NCBI GenBank assembly: GCA_001650895.1
Contig: LXYH01000024.1
Span: forward strand, 40,995-104,994
Length of the DNA stretch: 64,000 bases
Reading direction: 5' to 3'
Origin: Rhodobacteraceae bacterium EhC02
Lineage (GTDB): Bacteria > Pseudomonadota > Alphaproteobacteria > Rhodobacterales > Rhodobacteraceae
The position numbers were made by a program, and so were the translations under genes. The notes beneath the pieces were generated by a model. That model ran no database searches, had not been told where the DNA came from, and saw only the letters and a list, made by a program, of their open reading frames with translations. Of this stretch, positions 34,967 through 45,088 are shown piece by piece. Position 1 is the stretch's first letter, and each line of letters begins with the position of its first letter.

Positions 34967-36315
34967 CCACGATCGGGGCGGCCAATGCTGCCGATGTGGA
35001 CAGGGCCGTGGCCGCCGCGCGGCGGGCGTTCGAGGACGGGCGCTGGTCGCGGCTGGCCCCTGCCGCGCGCAAGGCGGTGCTGCACCGGATCGCCGACCGG
35101 ATCGAGGCCGAGGCGTTGGCGTTGACCGTGCTGGGCGTGCGCGACAACGGGACCGAGATTTCCATGGCCTTGAAGGCCGAGGCGGGATCGGCGGCGGGCA
35201 CCTTCCGCTATTATGCCGAAGCCATCGACAAGGTTTACGGGCAGATTGCGCCGACCGCGCCGGATGTTCTGGGGCTGGTGCATCATGTGCCCGTGGGGGT
35301 GGTGGGGGCCATCGTGCCGTGGAACTTTCCGCTTATGATCGGGGCTTGGAAGCTGGCCCCTGCGCTGGCGGCGGGTAATTCCGTGGTGCTGAAACCGGCA
35401 GAAACCGCATCTTTGTCGTTGCTGCGGCTGGCGCAGATTTGTCTGGATTGCGGGTTGCCCGACGGGGTTTTGAACGTCGTCACCGGGCATGGCCATGTGA
35501 CCGGCGAGGCGCTGGCCCTGTCGATGGAAGTGGATGTGATGGTGTTCACCGGATCGGGGGCGACGGGGCGGCGCTTGCTGGAATATTCCGCGCGGTCGAA
35601 CCTGAAGCGGTGCTATCTGGAGTTGGGGGGCAAGTCACCCAATGTGGTCTTTGCCGATGCGCCCGATCTGGAACAGGCGGCGAAAGTGTCGGCCATGGGA
35701 ATTTTCCGCAATGCGGGGCAGGTCTGCGTGGCGGGGTCGCGGCTGCTGGTCGAGCGGTCGGTGCATGATGATTTCGTGGCCGCGCTGGTGCGCCATGCCG
35801 CGGCCTTGAAGGTGGGCGATCCGCTGGATCTGTCCAGCCAGATCGGCGCGGTGAATTCCGAGCGGCAGTTGGCGGGCAACCTTGGCTTTGTCGCGGATGC
35901 GATTGCCGAAGGGGGCGATCTGGTGCTTGGCGGCAAGCGCATCCTGCAAGACACCGGCGGCACCTATATGGAACCCACCATCGTGACAGCCGTGCAACCG
36001 CATCACCGGCTGGCGCGACAGGAGGTGTTCGGTCCGGTTCTGGCCGTGATCCCCTTCGATACCGAGGATGAGGCGCTCAGGCTGGCCAATGACAGCGACT
36101 ATGGCCTTGCCTCGGCGGTGTGGACATCGAACCTGAGCCGCGCGCATCGGATGGTCGCGGGGTTGCGTGCCGGGGTGGTGCATGTGAACACCTATGGCGG
36201 GTCAGACAACACGGTGCCGCTGGGGGGTGTGAAACAATCCGGCAATGGGCATGACAAATCGCTGCATGCGCTGGATAAGTATCACGACCTCAAGACAGCG
36301 TGGATCCAGCTATGA
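34831..36315 (+). CDS. Aldehyde dehydrogenase family protein
   Basis: NAD(P)-dependent aldehyde dehydrogenase of 494 residues. The catalytic cysteine is C299 in NAGQVCVAGSR, the general-base glutamate lies in YLELGGKSPN, and GVVGAIVPWNFPLMIG forms the cofactor-binding start. AAGGAGG at 34820-34826 supports ATG 34831 although it lies inside tctA. The stop overlaps the next ATG (ATGA). It likely oxidises the semialdehyde released by the following phospho-lyase. Confidence 0.93.
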   Translation: MVDQTRIETLRNVVVPPQGLLVDGTWQEAEGGTLDVVSPIDGQGLTTIGAANAADVDRAVAAARRAFEDGRWSRLAPAARKAVLHRIADRIEAEALALTVLGVRDNGTEISMALKAEAGSAAGTFRYYAEAIDKVYGQIAPTAPDVLGLVHHVPVGVVGAIVPWNFPLMIGAWKLAPALAAGNSVVLKPAETASLSLLRLAQICLDCGLPDGVLNVVTGHGHVTGEALALSMEVDVMVFTGSGATGRRLLEYSARSNLKRCYLELGGKSPNVVFADAPDLEQAAKVSAMGIFRNAGQVCVAGSRLLVERSVHDDFVAALVRHAAALKVGDPLDLSSQIGAVNSERQLAGNLGFVADAIAEGGDLVLGGKRILQDTGGTYMEPTIVTAVQPHHRLARQEVFGPVLAVIPFDTEDEALRLANDSDYGLASAVWTSNLSRAHRMVAGLRAGVVHVNTYGGSDNTVPLGGVKQSGNGHDKSLHALDKYHDLKTAWIQL

Positions 36316-37601
36316 CCGAAACCCTGACAGACCGCCGCGCCCGCCTGCTGGGGCCGAACATGTCAACCTTCTATGATGAACCAGTGCATCTGGTGCGCGG
36401 CCTTGGCACAAAGCTGTGGGATGCCGAGGGGCGCGAATATCTGGATTGCTACAATAATGTGCCGCATGTCGGCCATTGCCATCCTCGCGTGGTCGAGGCG
36501 ATCTGCGCGCAGGCCGGGACGCTGAACACCCATACGCGGTATCTGCACGAGGGGATTCTGGACTATGTCGAGGCGCTGACCGCGACGGTGGGCGCGCCTT
36601 TCGATTCCGCGCTCATGACCTGCACCGGGTCCGAGGCGAATGACGTCGCCTTGCGGATGGCGCAGGCCTTGACCGGCAAGACAGGCGTGATCGCCACCGA
36701 TCACACCTATCACGGCAATACCACTGCGGTGCATCAGCTCAGCCGGACAAACCCGCCACCGGGGGGCTATGCCACCAACGTGGCCTTCGTGCCCGCGCCT
36801 GACAGCTATCGCCCCCTGGGCGGGGTTGCGGGGATGCCCCATGCCCATGCCTTTGCGGCGAAGGTGCAGGAACAGATCGACGCGCTTGAGACGACCGCGC
36901 ACGGGTTTTCCACGCTGATCCTCTGCCCCTTCTTCGCCAACGAGGGCTTTCCCGACCTTCCCCATGGCTGGCTTGATCCGACGGTCGAGGTGGTGCGCCG
37001 CGCGGGTGGCGTGATCATCGCGGATGAGGTGCAGCCCGGTTTCGGGCGTCTTGGCACGGATTTCTGGGGTTTCCGAAAGATCGGCTTTACCCCCGACATC
37101 ATCACCATCGGCAAGCCGATGGCGAACGGGCATCCTGTGGCGGCGGTGATCGCCCCGCATGATACGATGTATGCGTTTCGCAGCGCGTTTCGCTATTTCA
37201 ACACCTTCGCGGGCAACCCGGTGTCCTGTGCCGCCGCGATGGCCACGCTCAAGGTGGTGCAGGAGGAGGAGTTGATGGAGAATGCCCGCGTGGTCGGGGA
37301 CTACGCGCGCGCGGGGCTGCTCGATCTGGCGGGGCGGCATCATTGCATCGGGGATGTGCGCGGGTCGGGCCTGTTCTTCGGGGCCGAGATGGTTATGGAC
37401 CCTGCCACCAAGACGCCCGCGACGGCCTTTACCAAAAGGGTTGCCAACGGCATGCGCCAGCGCGGTGTGCTGCTGAATTTCCTCGGCATCCATTACAACG
37501 TGCTGAAGATGCGCCCACCGATGGTGTTCTCAAGGCAGGATGCCGACCGGATGCTGGATGCGCTGGACGATGTGCTGCGCGCCACCCCGCTGGAGGCATG
37601 A
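36312..37601 (+). CDS. AGXT2L-type class III PLP enzyme, probable amino-alcohol phosphate phospho-lyase
   Basis: A 429-residue class III aminotransferase-fold protein. CYNNVPHVGHCHPRVVEA, LNTHTRYLHEG and the PLP lysine K268 in TIGKPMANGHPV follow the pattern of AGXT2L1/AGXT2L2, which are lyases for phosphoethanolamine and 5-phosphohydroxylysine rather than transaminases. The next gene is an APH-type kinase, as in the human hydroxylysine route (kinase then phospho-lyase, giving a semialdehyde and ammonia). The preceding gene is an aldehyde dehydrogenase. The function is a family and context inference; a transaminase is the alternative. Confidence 0.82.
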   Translation: MTETLTDRRARLLGPNMSTFYDEPVHLVRGLGTKLWDAEGREYLDCYNNVPHVGHCHPRVVEAICAQAGTLNTHTRYLHEGILDYVEALTATVGAPFDSALMTCTGSEANDVALRMAQALTGKTGVIATDHTYHGNTTAVHQLSRTNPPPGGYATNVAFVPAPDSYRPLGGVAGMPHAHAFAAKVQEQIDALETTAHGFSTLILCPFFANEGFPDLPHGWLDPTVEVVRRAGGVIIADEVQPGFGRLGTDFWGFRKIGFTPDIITIGKPMANGHPVAAVIAPHDTMYAFRSAFRYFNTFAGNPVSCAAAMATLKVVQEEELMENARVVGDYARAGLLDLAGRHHCIGDVRGSGLFFGAEMVMDPATKTPATAFTKRVANGMRQRGVLLNFLGIHYNVLKMRPPMVFSRQDADRMLDALDDVLRATPLEA

Positions 37602-38536
37602 TGGAGGCGCTTGCACAGCAGGCCGCCCGTCTCTGGGGCTTTGCGCCGGATCAGATCCGGCTGGCCGCGCGGCGCGAGAATATCGTCTGGCGGGCCGAGG
37701 ATGGCAGCGGCGCCTTTGCCCTGCGCCTGCACCGGCCGGGTTATCGGAACGCCGCACAATTGCTGTCGGAATTGCGGTGGATGGACGCGCTGGTGCAAGG
37801 CGGCCTGAACGTGCCGCGCCCGGTGCCATCACGCGCGGGCACGCTGGTGGAAGCGGTGGGCGATACTCTGGTCGATCTGCTGACATGGCTACCGGGCAGG
37901 CCCATCGGCATGCAGGGCCAGCTGGATGTGACGGACCGTGTCGGCCTGTGCTGCAACCTTGGGGCCCTGCTGGCCCGGTTGCACGATATCAGCGACGGCT
38001 GGACCCCGCCGCCGGATTTCAGCCGGCCTGCATGGGACCGCGCGGGGCTGCTGGGTGACAGGCCGTTGTGGGGGCCGTTCTGGGACAATCCCGGCCTGAC
38101 CGCCGCGCAGCGCGCCACGCTTCTGGCCGCGCGCGCCAAGGCAGACGCGCATCTTGCGGCGATCGAACCGGGTCTGGATTACGGGCTGATCCACGCCGAT
38201 GCCCTGTCCGAGAATATCCTGATCCATGACGATGCGCTGTCGCTGATCGACTTCGACGACGGCGGCTGGGGGTTTCGCGACTTCGACCTGGCAACCTTCC
38301 TGATGCGCTTTCTGCCAGCCCCCGATTACCCTGCCCTGCGTGCGGCGCTGCTGGCGGGCTACGCCACGCGCCGCGCGGTCGATCCCGGCACACTTGATCT
38401 GTTCATACTGCTGCGTGCGCTGACCTATCCCGGCTGGATCATTCCGCGTCTGCACGAACCCGGCGGCGCGGAACGATCCATGCGCGCCATCACCACCGCC
38501 CTGCCCCTGGCAGAGGCCTATCTGGATACGCCCTGA
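37598..38536 (+). CDS. APH-family kinase, hydroxylysine/amino-alcohol kinase candidate
   Basis: A 312-residue protein with the choline/aminoglycoside kinase fold. The catalytic loop is LIHADALSENILI (HxDxxxxN type) and the metal-binding motif LIDFDDGGWG. FALRLHRPGY in the N-lobe resembles the nucleotide-contact region. The start overlaps the lyase stop, with two adjacent ATGs at 37598 and 37601. Together with the phospho-lyase it would phosphorylate an amino alcohol or hydroxylated amino acid before elimination. The substrate is not visible in the sequence. Confidence 0.82.
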   Translation: MMEALAQQAARLWGFAPDQIRLAARRENIVWRAEDGSGAFALRLHRPGYRNAAQLLSELRWMDALVQGGLNVPRPVPSRAGTLVEAVGDTLVDLLTWLPGRPIGMQGQLDVTDRVGLCCNLGALLARLHDISDGWTPPPDFSRPAWDRAGLLGDRPLWGPFWDNPGLTAAQRATLLAARAKADAHLAAIEPGLDYGLIHADALSENILIHDDALSLIDFDDGGWGFRDFDLATFLMRFLPAPDYPALRAALLAGYATRRAVDPGTLDLFILLRALTYPGWIIPRLHEPGGAERSMRAITTALPLAEAYLDTP

Positions 38537-38552
38537 GACACAGGAGGACCGC

Positions 38553-39794
38553 ATGACCACCGCCTCAGACAAGACCATCCTCGTCGTCGGCACCTATGAC
38601 ACCAAGGATGACGAGCTGTCCTACCTGTCCGGCCGCATCCGCGCGCAGGGCGGCGGGGTTCTGTCGATGGATGTCTCGGTTCTGGGCGATCCCAAGGCAC
38701 CCACCGACATCTCCAAACACCAGGTGGCCGCGGCCGGCGGCAGCTCGATCCAGGCGGCGATCGACAGCGGCGACGAGAATGTCGCGATGCAGATCATGGC
38801 GCAGGGGGCGGCAACGCTGGCCCGACAGCTTCATGCCGAGGGGCGGATCGACGGGGTGATCGTCCTGGGCGGCACGATGGGCACCGATCTGGCGCTGGAT
38901 CTTTGCGCGGCGTTACCTCTGGGCGTGCCGAAATACGTGGTCTCGACCGTCAGCTTCTCGGCGATGCTGCCACCCGAACGCATCGCGGCGGATATCCAGA
39001 TGATCCTCTGGGCGGGGGGGCTTTATGGGCTGAATTCCGTCTGCAAATCCTCGCTCAGCCAGGCGGCGGGCGCGGTGCTGGGGGCCGCGCGCGCGGTCGA
39101 GCCGCCGAAGCGGGACCGGCCGCTGATCGGCATGACCAGCTTCGGCAAGACGATCCTGCACTACATGGTACATCTGAAACCCGCGCTCGAGGCGCGGGGG
39201 TTCGAGGTGGCCGTGTTCCATGCCACCGGCATGGGCGGGCGGGCGTTTGAATCGCTGGCGGCTGAAGGTGCCTTTGCCTGCGTCATGGATTTCGCCACGC
39301 AGGAAATCGTCAATCACCACATGGGATCAGGCATTTCCGCGGGTGCCGACCGGATGACCAATGCCGGCCTGCGCGGCATCCCGCAAATCGTGGCGCCGGC
39401 CTGCTATGACCTTGTGGACCTGATCGGCTGGCAACCCATTCCGCCGCGTCTGGCGGGGCGTCCGACACATGATCACAACCGGCTGCTGACCTCGACCATC
39501 CTCACGGCCGAGGAGCGGCGCGAGGTTGCAGGGCTTTACGGCCAGAAGCTGGCGACAGCGACCGGGCCATCTGCGTTCATCCTGCCACGCGGCGGCTGCA
39601 ACGAATGGGACCGCCCCGAAGGACCGCTGCATGACGCCGAGGGGCTGGCGGCCTTCTGTGCGGCGATGGAACAGAACATTCCGGCCAATACCATGCTGCA
39701 CGCACTCGATTGCCACATCAACGATGTGGGTTTTACCGCGAAGGTTCTCGAGATCTTCGACGACTGGGTCGCGCGCGGGATCGTCAGGGCATGA
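38553..39794 (+). CDS. Tm-1-like ATP-binding protein (UPF0261)
   Basis: A 413-residue protein of the Tm-1-like/UPF0261 family. Marks include TILVVGTYDTKDDELSYL at the start, VIVLGGTMGTDLALDLCAALPLG, PKYVVSTVSFS and an ILPRGGCNEWDRPEG loop near the end. The biochemical role in bacteria is unclear. It is the last gene of the tctCBA operon, 16 nt after the kinase, and so probably serves the same catabolic route. Confidence 0.88.
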   Translation: MTTASDKTILVVGTYDTKDDELSYLSGRIRAQGGGVLSMDVSVLGDPKAPTDISKHQVAAAGGSSIQAAIDSGDENVAMQIMAQGAATLARQLHAEGRIDGVIVLGGTMGTDLALDLCAALPLGVPKYVVSTVSFSAMLPPERIAADIQMILWAGGLYGLNSVCKSSLSQAAGAVLGAARAVEPPKRDRPLIGMTSFGKTILHYMVHLKPALEARGFEVAVFHATGMGGRAFESLAAEGAFACVMDFATQEIVNHHMGSGISAGADRMTNAGLRGIPQIVAPACYDLVDLIGWQPIPPRLAGRPTHDHNRLLTSTILTAEERREVAGLYGQKLATATGPSAFILPRGGCNEWDRPEGPLHDAEGLAAFCAAMEQNIPANTMLHALDCHINDVGFTAKVLEIFDDWVARGIVRA

Positions 39795-39820
39795 TCGCGC
39801 GCGCCGCACCGCCTGCGGCG

Positions 39821-39840
39821 TCTTCTTGCCGCAAATATCC
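39821..39840 (+). repeat. Intergenic repeat, copy 3
   Basis: TCTTCTTGCCGCAAATATCC, a clear copy of the element at 18869, in the same orientation. It lies 26 nt after the stop of the Tm-1-like gene and before the convergent hpaR stop. Confidence 0.75.
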
Positions 39841-39910
39841 CGGGGGTGGCGTTCAACGCAGTTGAACGCAGGGGGCAGAGCCCCCCCTTTTTCGGACTGC
39901 CACGGTCGCC

Positions 39911-40366
39911 TCAGCCGCGCGGGTCGCGGTCCAGGGCGTCCAGTTCGTTCAGCAGGTCCAGCAGCGCGTCCAGCTTGTCCGCGCCAAAGCTTTCGCGCAG
40001 CCACGCGTTCAGGCGCTGGCTTTCCTTGAGGTTGTCGGCAATCAGTTGCCGCCCGGCGTCGGTGATGCTGACCAGCTGGCGGCGGCGGTCCGTCGGATGC
40101 GCCTCGCGGGTGATCAGGCCCTTGGCGGTCAGGGTCTGCAGGATACGTGTCAGGCTGGGCATCAGCAGGCAGGATCTGTCCGCGATTTCGGTCGGGTCCA
40201 GCGTGCCGCGTTCGGCCAGCACGCGCAGTACGCGCCATTGCTGTTCGGTCACGCCCACATCGGCCAGCATCGCGCGGATCGGGCCCATCACCTTTTCCCG
40301 CGCCCGCAGCAGCGCGATGGGAAGGGAACGGTTGGTTTCGGGTGCAGTATCGCGCGTCATGTCCAT
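39911..40366 (-). CDS. hpaR: Homoprotocatechuate operon regulator HpaR (MarR family)
   Basis: A 151-residue MarR-type regulator. The HTH reads TLDPTEIADRSCLLMPSLTRILQTLTAKGLI, followed by the wing REAHPTDRRRQLVSIT. LPIALLRAREKVMGPIR at the N-terminus resembles HpaR. It diverges from hpaF with 98 nt between starts, and the gap holds a 14-bp perfect palindrome. It is probably a repressor of the hpa operon relieved by homoprotocatechuate or its precursor. Confidence 0.9.
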   Translation of the reverse strand: MDMTRDTAPETNRSLPIALLRAREKVMGPIRAMLADVGVTEQQWRVLRVLAERGTLDPTEIADRSCLLMPSLTRILQTLTAKGLITREAHPTDRRRQLVSITDAGRQLIADNLKESQRLNAWLRESFGADKLDALLDLLNELDALDRDPRG

Positions 40367-40409
40367 GGCCCTATCTGCCCCGAAAACGCCCCGCAGGCAA
40401 TATGAGGAC

Positions 40410-40443
40410 TTGACGCAACCCGATATTTATTTAACATGTTAAA
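40410..40443 (+). promoter_or_regulatory. hpaF promoter with HpaR operator palindrome
   Basis: TTTAACATGTTAAA (40430-40443) is a perfect 14-bp palindrome. It overlaps a plausible -10 TAACAT (40432-40437) placed 16 bp after a -35-like TTGACG (40410-40415). This is where a repressor would block RNA polymerase, and it lies between divergent hpaR and hpaF. Confidence 0.6.
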
Positions 40444-40464
40444 GGCAAGTTCCGGGAGGGGTTC

Positions 40465-40848
40465 ATGCCGCATATCACCATAGACTATTCACCCAACCTC
40501 GAACCCGAGGTCGATATCGCGGCGCTGTGCGATACGCTGCGCCGTGCCGCCATTGAGACGGGCGAGTTTCCGGTGGCGGGGGTGCGGGTGCGCGCCTTTG
40601 CCGCCAGCCATGTCAGCATCGCCGACGGCAATCCCGAACATGGCTATATCGACATTTCCCTGCGCCTGCGCGGCGGGCGCGACCTGCCCACGCGCGAAAG
40701 GGCCACGGCGCATGTCTTTGCCGCGGCCGAGGGGTTTCTGGCCCATGTGATGGCGCGGCGTTCGCTGGCGCTGTCCTTCGAGATGCGGGATATGGACCCC
40801 GCGCTTTCGCCCAAGACCGGTTCGACCCGCGACCATCTGAAAGGCTGA
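40465..40848 (+). CDS. hpaF: 5-carboxymethyl-2-hydroxymuconate delta-isomerase
   Basis: Isomerase of the homoprotocatechuate pathway, 127 residues. It begins MPHITIDYSPNLEPEVD, the expected N-terminal Pro after Met removal being the catalytic base of this tautomerase-related family. The motif SIADGNPEHGYIDISLRLRGGRD is characteristic. GGGAGGGG at 40454-40461 precedes the ATG. It is the first gene of hpaFEDGH; hpaE follows after 4 nt. Confidence 0.93.
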   Translation: MPHITIDYSPNLEPEVDIAALCDTLRRAAIETGEFPVAGVRVRAFAASHVSIADGNPEHGYIDISLRLRGGRDLPTRERATAHVFAAAEGFLAHVMARRSLALSFEMRDMDPALSPKTGSTRDHLKG

Positions 40849-40852
40849 TCCG

Positions 40853-42373
<1,521 letters not shown>

Positions 42374-42388
42374 CAAGGAGGTATCGCG

Positions 42389-43369
42389 ATGCCCGTTCCC
42401 GCCCCGGTTCTGTATCCGCCGTTCAACATCGTCCGCTTGTCCCATGTGGAATATGGCGTGACCGACCTTGCCGCCTCGCGCGCGTTCTACGTGGACACGC
42501 TGGGCCTGCAGGTCACGCATGAGGACGGCGACAGCATCTATTTGCGCGCAATGGAAGAGCGCGGGCATCACTGCATCGCCCTGCGCAGATCGGATGCGGC
42601 CTGCGCCCGCGTGCTGGGCTTCAAGCTTTATGACGAACCCGATCTGGAGAAGGCCGAGGCGTTCTTTCGCGGCAAGGGACTGCCGGTGGACTGGATCGAA
42701 CGCCCCTTCATGGGCCGCACGCTGCGCACACGCGATCCTTTCGGCGTGCCGCTGGAGTTCTACGTCAAGATGGACCGGCTGCCGCCGATCCACCAGAAAT
42801 ACGCGCTTTATCGCGGGGTAAAGCCCCTGCGCATCGACCATTTCAACATGTTCGCCAGCGATGTGGATGCAAGCGTCGCCTTCTATACCGAGCTTGGCTT
42901 CCGGACGACCGAATATACCGAGGATGACCAGAGCGGCAAACTCTGGGCGGCGTGGATGCATCGCAAGGGCGGTGTGCATGACGTGGCCTTTACCAACGGG
43001 ACCGGCCCGCGCCTGCATCACACGGCCTTCTGGGTGCCCAATCCGCTGGCGATCATCGACCTTCTGGATCTGATGGCCACCACCGGATATGTCGCCAATA
43101 TCGAGCGCGGACCGGGGCGGCACGGCATCTCGAACGCGTTCTTCCTCTATATCCGCGACCCGGACGGGCACAGGATCGAGATCTACAGCTCGGACTACCA
43201 GACGGTCGATCCCGATCTGGAACCGATCCGCTGGAGCCTGACCGACCCGCAGCGCCAGACGCTGTGGGGCGCGCCCGCGCCGCGCAGCTGGTTCGAGGAG
43301 GGCAGCCTGTTCGAGGCGGCATCCCTGGTGGAAAGCAGGTTGAAGGCGCAGCCGATCATTGCGCCGTGA
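42389..43369 (+). CDS. hpaD: 3,4-dihydroxyphenylacetate 2,3-dioxygenase (type I extradiol)
   Basis: Ring-cleaving dioxygenase for homoprotocatechuate, 326 residues, of the vicinal-oxygen-chelate superfamily. The metal facial triad can be placed at H151 (LRIDHFNMF), H210 or H211 (RLHHTAFW) and E264 (HRIEIYSSDY). The N-terminal VOC domain with RLSHVEYGVTDLAASRAFY is a structural duplicate. It starts 15 nt after hpaE. This differs from the LigB-type HpaD of E. coli. Confidence 0.93.
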   Translation: MPVPAPVLYPPFNIVRLSHVEYGVTDLAASRAFYVDTLGLQVTHEDGDSIYLRAMEERGHHCIALRRSDAACARVLGFKLYDEPDLEKAEAFFRGKGLPVDWIERPFMGRTLRTRDPFGVPLEFYVKMDRLPPIHQKYALYRGVKPLRIDHFNMFASDVDASVAFYTELGFRTTEYTEDDQSGKLWAAWMHRKGGVHDVAFTNGTGPRLHHTAFWVPNPLAIIDLLDLMATTGYVANIERGPGRHGISNAFFLYIRDPDGHRIEIYSSDYQTVDPDLEPIRWSLTDPQRQTLWGAPAPRSWFEEGSLFEAASLVESRLKAQPIIAP

Positions 43370-43393
43370 TCCCTGCGCTGATGCGTGGCACTT

Positions 43394-43415
43394 GGATATT
43401 TGAGGCAAGAAGAAA
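43394..43415 (-). repeat. Intergenic repeat, copy 4
   Basis: GGATATTTGAGGCAAGAAG, reverse-orientation copy. It lies between the hpaD stop and the hpaG ATG, 13 bp before that ATG, so here it is inside an operon and forms part of the hpaG leader. Confidence 0.75.
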
Positions 43416-43427
43416 CAGGGGGCCGTG

Positions 43428-44285
43428 ATGCGGTTTGCGACGATAAACGCCGGGGGGCGGCAGGTCTACGGGGCGGTGATCGGGGGCGGCATCGTCACGC
43501 TGTCGGATGATTTCCCCCAATGGCCCAGCCTGCGCGAGGTGATCGCAGCGGATGGTCTGGGCGCGCTGGAGATGGCGGCGGCTGGTCGCGCGGTCACGCA
43601 TCCCGAGGGCAGTTTCGCCTGGGATATCCCGATCCCGGCGCCCGAAAAGATCATCTGCGTGGGGGTGAATTTTCCCGACCGCAATGCCGAATACAAGGAT
43701 GGGCAGGAGGCGCCGCCGAACATGTCGCTGTTCATCCGCTTTCCCCGGTCCTTCACGGGGGAGGGCCAAGCGCTGATCCGCCCGCCCGAGACCCCGCAAC
43801 TGGATTACGAGGGCGAGATCGCCGTGGTGATCGGCAAGGGCGGGCGGCGGATCGCGGAAAGCGACGCGCTGGATCACATCGCGGCGCTGACCCTGTGCAA
43901 CGAAGGCACGCTGCGCGATTGGGTGCGGCATGCGAAATTCAACGTGACGCAGGGCAAGAACTGGGACCGTTCGGGCGCGATGGGGCCCTGGCTGGTGCCG
44001 TTCAGGGATCATGCGCAGATCACGGATGTGCATTTGCAGACGCGGGTGAACGGCGAGGTGCGGCAGGATGATCGCACCGGGCGCATGCTGTTTCCGGTGG
44101 CGCGGCAGATCGCCTATATCTCGACCTTCACGACGCTGAGCCCCGGCGACATCATCGTGACGGGCACGCCGACGGGGGCGGGCGCGCGGTTCGATCCGCC
44201 GCGTTACCTGGTGCCGGGCGATGTGATCGAGGTCGAGGCCGAGGGGATCGGCATCCTGCGCAACACCGTGGAGGATGAGGCATGA
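43428..44285 (+). CDS. hpaG: FAH-family 5-oxopent-3-ene-1,2,5-tricarboxylate decarboxylase
   Basis: A 285-residue FAH-fold enzyme. The metal-binding triad region shows QLDYEGEIAVVIGKGG, with VTGTPTGAGARFDPP near the end. In homoprotocatechuate degradation the HpaG step is decarboxylation and isomerisation of the oxidised cleavage product; E. coli HpaG is a two-domain protein, whereas this one is single-domain. The short length and place between hpaD and hpaH make HpaG the best call, but other FAH hydrolases look similar. A GTG at 43425 immediately precedes the ATG. Confidence 0.8.
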   Translation: MRFATINAGGRQVYGAVIGGGIVTLSDDFPQWPSLREVIAADGLGALEMAAAGRAVTHPEGSFAWDIPIPAPEKIICVGVNFPDRNAEYKDGQEAPPNMSLFIRFPRSFTGEGQALIRPPETPQLDYEGEIAVVIGKGGRRIAESDALDHIAALTLCNEGTLRDWVRHAKFNVTQGKNWDRSGAMGPWLVPFRDHAQITDVHLQTRVNGEVRQDDRTGRMLFPVARQIAYISTFTTLSPGDIIVTGTPTGAGARFDPPRYLVPGDVIEVEAEGIGILRNTVEDEA

Positions 44286-45088
44286 ACGCGGCCGAGATCG
44301 CGGCCGCCGCCGAGGCGCTGTTTCAGGCCGAAGTGACGGGGACGCAGATCGGGCTGTTGTCGCTGGCGCATCCCGGCATGACCATGGACGACGCCTATGC
44401 GGTGCAGAAGGCGCTTGTCGCGCGGCGGATGGCGGCGGGGGGCCGCGTGATCGGCTGGAAGATCGGCCTCACGTCGAAGGCGATGCAGGCGGCCCTGAAC
44501 ATCGACATTCCCGACAGCGGGGTGCTGACGGATGACATGGCCTTTGACAGCGGGGCCGTGATCCCGCGCGGGCGGTTCATCCAGCCCCGGGTCGAGGCCG
44601 AGATCGCCTTTGTGATGAAGGCGCCCCTGGCGGGCGGATCGGTGACGCGGGATGATGTGATCGCGGCGACCGACTACGTGGCCCCGGCGCTGGAGATCCT
44701 GGATACGCGCATCCTGCGGGCCGATCCTGCCACGGGGCAGACGCGCAAGATTTTCGACACGATCGCGGATAATGCCGCCAATGCGGGAATCGTGATGGGG
44801 GCGCAGCGCCATGCCGTGGATGCGGTGGACCTGCGCCGGGTGGGCGCGATCCTGACCTGCAACGACGAGGTCGAAGAGACAGGCCTCGGTGCCGGGGTTC
44901 TGAACGATCCCGCCATGGCCGTGGTCTGGCTGGCGCGGCGGATGGCGCTTTACGGGCAGCGAATCGAGGCCGGGCAGGTGATCCTGTCGGGCAGTTTCAT
45001 CCGACCCGTGGAATGCCCGCCGGGGTGCAGGATCGCCGCCGATTTCGGAGATTTCGGTCAGGTCGCGGTGGATTTCGCCGCCACCTGA
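44282..45088 (+). CDS. hpaH: 2-oxo-hept-3-ene-1,7-dioate hydratase
   Basis: Hydratase preceding the HpaI aldolase, 268 residues, of the FAH/2-keto-4-pentenoate hydratase fold. It contains VIGWKIGLTSKAMQAAL, RFIQPRVEAEIAFVM (metal site), YVAPALEILDTRI and LGAGVLNDPAMAVVWLA. The start overlaps hpaG (ATGA). The product should feed HpaI, encoded at 23479 under a different promoter. Confidence 0.92.
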   Translation: MNAAEIAAAAEALFQAEVTGTQIGLLSLAHPGMTMDDAYAVQKALVARRMAAGGRVIGWKIGLTSKAMQAALNIDIPDSGVLTDDMAFDSGAVIPRGRFIQPRVEAEIAFVMKAPLAGGSVTRDDVIAATDYVAPALEILDTRILRADPATGQTRKIFDTIADNAANAGIVMGAQRHAVDAVDLRRVGAILTCNDEVEETGLGAGVLNDPAMAVVWLARRMALYGQRIEAGQVILSGSFIRPVECPPGCRIAADFGDFGQVAVDFAAT

